From Scolanthus callimorphus (taxonomy: Eukaryota > Cnidaria > Anthozoa > Actiniaria > Edwardsiidae): a stretch of 64,000 nucleotides of DNA. The translations under genes were made by a program, and so were the position numbers. Below, piece after piece: positions 57,300-64,000 of the stretch. The stretch lies in NCBI GenBank assembly GCA_033964015.1, contig CM066913.1, positions 30,951,577 through 31,015,576 of the forward strand, read 5' to 3'. The notes under the pieces were generated by a model that was not told the DNA's origin, did no database searches, and worked only from the letters and a program-made list of their open reading frames with translations. Each line of letters opens with the position of its first letter. The first letter of the stretch is position 1.

Positions 57300-58310
57300 G
57301 TGGTGTGACGTCGTCACCGGACAAACATGTATGGGTATGCCAAAGAGTGGTTTGAGTTTTCACGCTGGGACCAACCACCCCCCTAAATGAGTCATCAAAA
57401 CGTGGGCAAAAATCAATTCTCGACATAACTTTCTACCCTTTGTGTCTATTTTTACCAAACTTCGTACATTGGATAACATTATGTAGACACACATTTTTCG
57501 CCTATTGAGTGGTCACCATGGTGCTTGTGACGTCACTGGGGATGACGTAATTATTGGACTATTTTTATTATGTCGAATCTGCTTGCTTTCTGTAGCGGCA
57601 ATGATAGATTATAACAAGAGAAGCTGAAAATCGAAAACCGTTTGCGTTTGGGTTTATATTAGCTGAGTTATGATTTTTAATGATTCGTATAAGGTTGGTT
57701 CTACCTTACAATTGAAAAAAATACAAAATAATTAATTTTTGTAGGGTAACGTCATTCCACAGTCAAATATCTTAGTATATAAGTTTTACTAGTTGACTAC
57801 AAAAGAATTGCAATCATTTCCATTCTCGATCATCTATTTTCCGTGTTTAAAATCCAAAAATGTAAAGTCATGACGTCATAGATTATGACGTCACAATCTA
57901 ACAACGCTTTATATCTTCGATCTAAGGACGAAATTCAAAATTTTAAAATCATACGATTTTAGATACCATTTTGCTTGGCACTTAACAACAGAAATCAGTT
58001 CAATTGACGAAATACTCGAAAAAAAATACCAGTGAGTTTGTTTTACCATACATTTGTTACTGTAACAAAATATTTAGGGGAGGGGAGGGGGTCAATCTTT
58101 GAAAAACTAGAACTCAGCTGTTTTTTATGCTATCAACAAACGGTTTTCGGTTTTCAACATCTCTTGCTGAGGTGTATCATCGCCATTACGAAATAGTGCA
58201 TATTCCAATTCGTAAAAATGATCAAACGATTGCGCAATCTCTGGTGACGTCACAAAACATCATAGTGACGTCAAAAGTAATGGAAAATATTTGTCATTGT
58301 GATGTCATCC
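57300..58310. repeat. TGACGTCA-rich non-coding stretch
   Basis: TGACGTCA or one-off variants occur near 57306, 57528, 57543, 57872, 57887, 58243, 58265 and 58300. The sequence is otherwise AT-rich with no open frame of interest. It is probably an old dispersed repeat, although a clustered CREB/ATF-type regulatory region cannot be excluded. Confidence 0.4.
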
Positions 58311-58429
58311 TATGTACCAAATTTGATCAAAATAGCCACTTTGGATGGAAAGTTGTGTAGAGTCAAAGTTTGGATGACGCATTTTGGGGGGTGGTTGGTG
58401 CCAGCGTGTTTGGGTGTGCTCAGAGAAGC

Positions 58430-58805
58430 TTTGACTTATGGGTGCGTTCAGAAAGGTTTTGTTGAGTTATGGGTATGTTCTAGAGAGCTGTTGAGTTATG
58501 AATGTGTCCAAGAGGAGCCTCGAGTTATGGGCGTGTCCAAGAGAGATTTTTAATTGGGGGTATGTCCTAGAGAAATGTTTAGTTATGGGTATGCCCAAAA
58601 CCGGTATTAGTTATCAGTTATGGGTGTGGTCAAGGGCAGTTTTGAATTATGAATGTGGTTACGAGAGGCCTTTGAGTTATGGGCGAAGGCGCGAGAGGTT
58701 CTGAGGTATGGGTGTGGTCGCGAGAGGTGTTTGAGTAATGGTTGTGGTCAAGAGAGGCTTGGGGTTATGGGTGTGGTCAAGAGAGGTTTTGAGTTATGGG
58801 TATAG
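58430..58805. repeat. ~30-bp minisatellite
   Basis: Around a dozen degenerate units of TTGAGTTATGGGTGTGGTCA plus AGAGAGG. Non-coding. Confidence 0.8.
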
Positions 58806-58901
58806 GGAATAAGGTTGGAGAGGATTTAGGATATTTTGGGTTAGGGGTTGCATTAGGATGGGAAGGTATCTAAACACTGTAAGTGTCAATGGGGCGGAGC
58901 C

Positions 58902-59272
58902 AGGTCTCCTTCCCATAACTTATATCATATGGAGCACAATAGTACCAAGTGAAGATATACGACTATTTTCACTTGGGAATAGTGTGCGACATATAAGATA
59001 TAAATTTACATAATCAATTCAGTTGGTTTTGAGATCGTAGCGCCAGGATGGCGACCCTGGTGTAGGTCTGCACATGGGAATAGTATGTCTGTGTGTAGCA
59101 GGTTAGAGGGCCTTATTGTGCTCATCTAGAGGCCTGGTGGAGCCAGCTTTTGCCCACCCACCCACCCTCCCTCCCTCTTTGCTAGTAATTGCCTTTTTGA
59201 GCTTCGCCAGGTCTCCTTCCCATAACTTATATCATATGGAGCACAATAGTACCAAGTGAAGATATACGACTG
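58902..59272. repeat. 65-bp direct repeats flanking ~240 bp
   Basis: CCAGGTCTCCTTCCCATAAC ... AGTGAAGATATACGACT occurs at about 58908-58970 and 59211-59272. The first is followed by the dispersed piece also at 54817. This could be solo-LTR-like ends or a duplicated tail. Confidence 0.6.
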
Positions 59273-59339
59273 TTTAAATCAACAATCAGAAAAAGAGCAA
59301 TGAAAGTGTTCAAATTCTTGTAGCGGAGGTAAGGAAGTT

Positions 59340-60160
59340 AAAGATAGATTTATCGCTCAAATTAATGATACTGAAATTCACATCAATCCTAGCTACCCAG
59401 ATGAAGAACTGACTTTCACCAAAGGCATTTCAGATTGCAGAAGCACATGAATCTGCTCGCCGAAATGTAAAAGAAATGCAGAAGAAAATGGGACCAGAGT
59501 CCATCAATTAAAATGTAAATCCATTACACACTAGACAGAGTGGTATAAAAGATAATCATAGAAGTAATGGGGAGGGGATCATGTGTCCCAAGAGGCATTT
59601 AAACAAGGAGACAAACCAAGGGGAGACAAATATAATGTTATCGACGTGGAAATACCCACGACCCTGGATTATGCTGGTAGATTATTGTGGGAAGAAGCGC
59701 CATGCAAAGCGAGCTCGCAGGTCTGGGACTAGCATTGCCCATGTCACAGAAGAACCTTATACTGAGGATGATGATAGTGATGGAGGTCCCGAGGAAATGT
59801 ATCACGATCACATCAGAAACATAGGAAATAAAGTTACACCGATCACTGTAAACCTAGAAGTAGAGGGTACATCAATACAATTTGAAATGGATACCGGGTC
59901 ACACCCTACACCCTGGATTCAGAAGAAAAACAGCCAAAACACTGCCAAATTTTCAAAAAAAATGAAACCATCCGAGTTAGATCTAACCTCATTCAGTGGT
60001 CACAAATTGAAAGTTCTAAGAACTATAGTTACTTACTATACAAAAGTTAGTTGTCAGTTACCATGGCAACACATGTGCCATTCCAGTGGTTATTACGAAT
60101 CTAAAAAGGGTCAACCTTGTTGGGAGGGACGTATTGGAGAAACGTACTGTTAAGACAGGT
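59340..60160 (+). pseudogene. gag-pro: Ty3/Gypsy gag end and protease
   Basis: The gag tail has DEELTFTKAF-like and EAHESARRNVKEMQ. A damaged CCHC knuckle follows (CGKKRHAKRA). Then the protease: VTPITVNLEVEGTSIQFEMD with the catalytic D-T-G at 'MDTGS', and after a frame change LVGRDVLEK, matching the usual 'LLGR-x-W-L' block. The 190-codon frame 59581-60153 covers most of it. Frame changes and the lost knuckle cysteines make it non-functional. Confidence 0.65.
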
Positions 60161-60589
60161 TATTTTACAACTTCGAGCAACGTTTGGCCAAAAATACTGT
60201 TACTCAATGATTTCTATCCTAATTTGTAGATTTGTGGTCCACATTTCGAAATATCACAAAAGGCAGAGGACTGGGTTTGCGCCGCCAGAGAAACAAGCGT
60301 TCAAAAATGGAAACATTCTATAGAATCGATATAGGCTGTGACTGACATCACCATTTTAGGTGCGAAAAATACGTCTATCTGTAAAAACTAAAATTTATTT
60401 TCTCAGCTTCCTCTTGAAATGTTTTACCGGCGCGATAATACACGAACACTACCATGAAGACCTTTGAAATGGGACTAATTTCAAAGCAACAACTTTTTTT
60501 ATTTCGAGTAACAAGATTTTCTTGCCGCTTTCTGGCAAAATTGCTCGAAGTTCTAAAAAAAATCTGTCTTAACCATTTGAAGGAAACCT

Positions 60590-60782
60590 TAACCCTAGAG
60601 ACTGTGCTGGAAAAGCAACAAATTTTTTAAAGATGAGCTGGGAAAAATAAAGGGCACTCAGGCTAGGATAATTGTCGAACCCAGCGCAGATCCAATTTTC
60701 TATAAGCCGGCGACCACTCCCATTTGCCATGAAGGGCAAGGTTATCACAGAACTTGATCGACTCGTTGAACAAGATGTTTTA
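60590..60782 (+). pseudogene. pol: Ty3/Gypsy reverse transcriptase, N-terminal piece
   Basis: Across frames it reads GTQARIIVEPSADPIFYKP, then ELDRLVEQDVL, the standard start of a Gypsy RT. It is cut at TTA (60780-60782) by a 1.65-kb composite insertion and resumes at 62431. Confidence 0.65.
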
Positions 60783-62430
60783 TACCACAACGCGCGCGTT
60801 TCTCGAATTCTGATGGCTCTCAGCCGTGGGTACATAAAAGTTTAGTATATACTACACGGGAACCTCCATAGATCGCGCGTTTTGATTGGTTCGCTATCTC
60901 GGGATAATGCCAAAAAAAAAAAGAAAGAGATCGAAAGCATTATCCCGAGATTGAGAAGCCCGAGTGCAAGTGGTTCGGATATTTTTACTTTCTAAAGGAA
61001 CTATCTGATTCGAAATGCAACGGAAAAAGCCTTCTCAATTAACTTATGTTGTCTCTTTAGTTTTTCAAGGTGAATCAGAGAGAGAATGTATTTCTTGAAC
61101 TTCGAAAATGTGCTGTTCTTGTTTTTCAGTTCTTCGGAATCACAGAGATCGATGATTCGTTCACGGCACTTTTGAGAGACGAATTACATTCACAACAACA
61201 TATTAATTAAGGCAATTTGTCGAAAACATATCTACTTTGCCGAAAATTTACATGTACCTAAGTAGGCTGGAAGGGACAGTAAATCGTAGAAGCCAGTCAT
61301 TGAGTGCAGTTTAAGGGAGCATTTCAGTTAAGCTTACCGTCAACTTGTTGATTCGCTTGATCACGAGCCATCCGACATCAAACGTATTTAAAGTGTCAGT
61401 GAGACCTCCGGTCTCGGGGACTATTCGCCACTATTCACTTCGCCTTCGGCGAATAATTGTTAATTATTATCAAAGCGCGCGCCCTGATTGGTTCTATCAT
61501 GGTCACGTGGCGGGCTACAAATCCAATTTAGCCCGCGCGGGCTACCATTAAAAAATTGTTGCCCGCGCGGGCGACATCGCTAGAGCGAGAAATTTCGGCG
61601 GATGATTTTTTATGATTTTTACCGTATTTTCTTTTTGCTATATAATAAAACACTTAATGACTGCACCCTCGGGAAACAGCGAGTTTTGTTTTCCCTCGAA
61701 TCTCGATGTTTCCCTCGACTTCGTCTCGGGAAGCATCAAGATTCTCGGGAAAACAAAACTCGCTGTTTCCCTCGGAAGCAGTCATTAAGTGTATATTATT
61801 ATATAGCTCGTGTTTATTCGATCAAAGCGAGCGCTCTGATTGGTTCTATCATGGTCACGTGGCGGACTACAAATCCAATGTAGCCCGCGCGGGCTACAAT
61901 TAAAAAATTGTTGCCCGCGCGGGCGACATCGCTAGAGCGAGAAATTTCGGCGGATGACTTTTTATGATTTTTACTGTATTTTCTTTTTGCTATATAATAA
62001 AACACTTAATGACTGCACCCTCGAAAAACAGCGAGTTTTGCTTTCCCTCGACTTCGTCTCAGGAAACATCGAGATTCTCGGGAAAACAAAACTCGCTATT
62101 TCCCTCGGAAGCAGTCATTAAGTGTATAATATACCACGGATCGCGCCATCATCAGCGCGCGCGCTAAAAAGAACCAACGAAAACACCGTTTGGCCGAGCG
62201 CGCGCGAAGTTTTGTATTTATTTTTGCCTTTTTGATGTGGTATAAAACAAATGTCCTCTGTTTTTCCGTGGTATGTCCTGTTATATACCACGGAATGACG
62301 TAATAATGTGGTCAAAATGTACTGCGGACCCACTCGGCTGCGCCTCCTGAGTCCACAACATTTTAACCACTTTATTACGTCATTCCGTGGTATATAAGAG
62401 GACATACCACCGAAAATCAGAGGACATTTG
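60783..62430. mobile_element. Composite of foldbacks inserted in Gypsy RT
   Basis: Flanking TTA is duplicated (60780-60782 and 62431-62433), and joining the flanks restores VEQDV-LNRTVSHSDW. Left part: TTTTATACCACA at 60778 pairs with TGTGGTATAAAA at 62236. A 183-bp foldback CAAATGTCCTCTG...CAGAGGACATTTG fills 62248-62430. Inside are a hairpin with TCTCGGGATAATGC (60898) and the tandem foldback pair at 61464-62140. The order of insertions is inferred. Confidence 0.55.
61464..62140. repeat. 352-bp tandem pair, each with a foldback
   Basis: CTGATTGGTTCTATCATGGT starts at 61484 and again at 61836. Each unit has GCCCGCGCGGGC palindromes, a GTCACGTGGC E-box and a hairpin whose arms include AACACTTAATGACTGC and ACAGCGAGTTTTG. 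The tandem copies explain the matching 93-, 65- and 67-codon frames. Confidence 0.75.
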
Positions 62431-63310
62431 TTAAATAGAACTGTCAGTCATTCAGACTGGGCCGCACCCGTGGTCCCCGTACCAAAGCCAAATGGTGCAA
62501 TAAGACTCTGTGGAGATTACAAAGTCATTGTGAATAAAGTTTCAAAGGTTGAGCTGTACTCCATACCAACATTAGAGGAACTGACAGCTCAGATTTCAGG
62601 CGGGACAGTATATCATAAACTTGACGTGCCTCGTGCTTATCTACAGGTCGAGCTTGACCCCGAGCGTAGAAAAATCACAACAATCAACACCGGTATGATC
62701 GAATATAAGCGCCTTCCCTATGGAATCACCAGCGCACCAGCCGCTTTCTAGAGGTCAATAGCAACCCTATTGCAAGGTATTCCAAATGTAGCTGTATACT
62801 GGATAACTACTTGTCACAGGAAAAACCCAAGTAGAAAACCTAGAGTAGGTCCTAACTAGACTTAACAATGCAGGACTTTGGACACCAAATAGACAAGAAA
62901 GGCATCTTACCAGATAAGGATAAGGTTGAGGCGCTAGGTAAGGCCAAAACACCAGAGAATGTCACGGAACTGAAGGCATACTTAGGCCTTTTGAATAAGG
63001 TAGATTCTTAAAGAGACTGTCTCAGGTCCTTCGCCCTTTACACCAGCTGCTGGAAAAAAAGGGGTGAAGTGGCCACTAAGATAAAGTACAGGAGAATTGT
63101 TTTGATCCAACCAAGATGATTCTTTTTAGCATGATGTTTGGTACACTATGACACTGAAAGACCACTAGTGCTTCACTACGACGCATCTCAGTATGGGCTA
63201 GGTGCAGTCCTATCCCACGTCATGAAGGACGGCTCAGGAAACCTATCGGTCACGCCAGTCCTAACTACAGCCAACTGAAAAAAGGATGGTTCAAAGGAAA
63301 GATAGGTAAC
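62431..63310 (+). pseudogene. pol: Ty3/Gypsy RT and RNase H, broken
   Basis: RT: SDWAAPVVPVPKPNGAIRLC, GDYKVIVNKVSKVE, KLDVPRAYLQVELDPE, YKRLPYGITSAPAAF. Then a stop, LLQGIPNVAVY and, in another frame, LDNYL where YLDD is expected, so the second catalytic Asp is Asn. Thumb: GHQIDKKGILPDKDKVEAL, VTELKAYLGLLN. RNase H: HYDASQYGLGAVLSHVMKDG. Multiple stops and frameshifts are present, and the integrase is absent beyond. Confidence 0.8.
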
Positions 63311-63469
63311 GTCACAGGTACTCTATCATATGAAGTTGAGCTCATAGGTGGTCGAGTTGTACGCAGACACATTTGACCATTTGCTAAAGCGAGAGGCAGA
63401 CACTAATGTCACAGAAGAACCCAGAAGGATTTTGAAGTTCCCATAGGCTGTTGACGTATTCGCAGAAGA

Positions 63470-64000
63470 CAAGCTAACACCAGCTACAACCGCCATTCCC
63501 AGCAGCGAGCAAGATTCAGCAGCAGTAGCATCACCACCGATGGAGGACAGGGTTCCCACGTTTTGAAGTTGTCAAAATTCCAGGACTTTCGAGGACCTTT
63601 TCAAGAACTTTTGAAAAAAATTAAGGACCTTGCATACCGAAAAAAAGTATAGATAGTACTGCATCGGCGCACATCTTGACATTTTGGTTTCATTGACTAC
63701 ATTCAACAAACAAATTTAACTTTGCAATCTTATTTTGTTTATTAATCACTTGTATTGTTACAAAATTCATTTGTAGAAAATTTTTCCAGGACTTTTAATG
63801 ACCTTGGCATGTTTTTTTCAAAATTCCAGGACTTTCAAGGCCTGGAAAAGGACATTCAAAATTCCAAGATTTCCAGGTTTTCAAGGACCCGTGGAAACCA
63901 TGGAGGATGTCCAGCAATCAGTTACGCCTACAGCGAGCCATTATCTTACAAGGGTTCGACAAGCTCCAGACTATTTAAAGGACTATGTTTGTATTAAGTC
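63470..64000 (+). pseudogene. pol: Ty3/Gypsy pol C-terminus, split by a hAT-like element
   Basis: SSEQDSAAVASPPMED continues, after removing 63548-63907, as VQQSVTPTASHYLTRVRQAP and DYLKDY. This fits the Pro/Arg-rich tail of Gypsy polyproteins ('R-x-RR-x-P-x-x-x'). The frame is still open at the window edge. Confidence 0.55.
63548..63899. mobile_element. 352-bp hAT-like non-autonomous element, 8-bp TSD
   Basis: ATGGAGGA is duplicated at 63540-63547 and 63900-63907. Ends are CAGGGTTCCCACG and CGTGGAAACC, with sub-terminal CCAGGACTTTC and TCAAGGACC repeats typical of a widespread hAT MITE type. The interior is AT-rich and non-coding. Confidence 0.85.

Overview
The window reads as nuclear DNA of an anthozoan cnidarian (stony coral or sea anemone). 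The evidence is AT-rich sequence with GT-AG introns, many foldback elements, relics of DIRS-like, BEL/Pao, Ty3/Gypsy, LINE and Crypton elements, and a small family of spliced genes for secreted peptides. At least two of these genes have the cysteine layout of sea-anemone channel toxins. No tRNA, rRNA or housekeeping gene was recognised. Most of the 64 kb is transposons and their wreckage.

The host-like content is four peptide genes. Each has a 79-nt coding leader exon (signal peptide plus a short acidic stretch) ending in a phase-1 intron. The genes are gene 1 (4107-5127, +), gene 2a (12438-11476, -), gene 2b (27937-25680, -) and gene 3 (51764-52342, +). Genes 2a and 2b encode the same six-cysteine peptide after a dibasic site. 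Gene 3 has a homologous second exon read in a shifted frame. Gene 1 joins the same leader to an unrelated two-cysteine second exon. A TATA box plus a 5' non-coding exon with a consensus donor is conserved upstream of 2a, 2b and 3.

Genes 2a and 2b lie in a segmental duplication (10.2-17.0 kb and 24.2-32.5 kb). The left neighbour of copy 2 (20.8-24.2 kb) recurs inverted at 35.25-37.95 kb. Together these look like one large inverted duplication, later scrambled by an inversion between two oppositely oriented copies of a 2-kb terminal-inverted-repeat (TIR) element (A and C, ends GGGACGTGTCATTATTT).

Nested insertions can be read exactly from target-site duplications (TSDs). A 2.8-kb element with a 7-bp TSD and an 8-bp-TSD element both interrupt one BEL/Pao pol. 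A GGGACG element with a TTA TSD interrupts a second BEL/Pao. A hAT-like element with an 8-bp TSD interrupts a Ty3/Gypsy pol at the right end.

Other blocks are a decayed Crypton tyrosine recombinase (38.3-39.9 kb), an R-U-U-R tandem array (40.9-44.3 kb), a GC-rich minisatellite with a spurious long frame (55.9-56.6 kb), a stretch rich in TGACGTCA-like motifs (57.3-58.3 kb) and a Ty3/Gypsy relic (59.3-64.0 kb). All retroelement genes seen are broken. Only the peptide genes look potentially functional.
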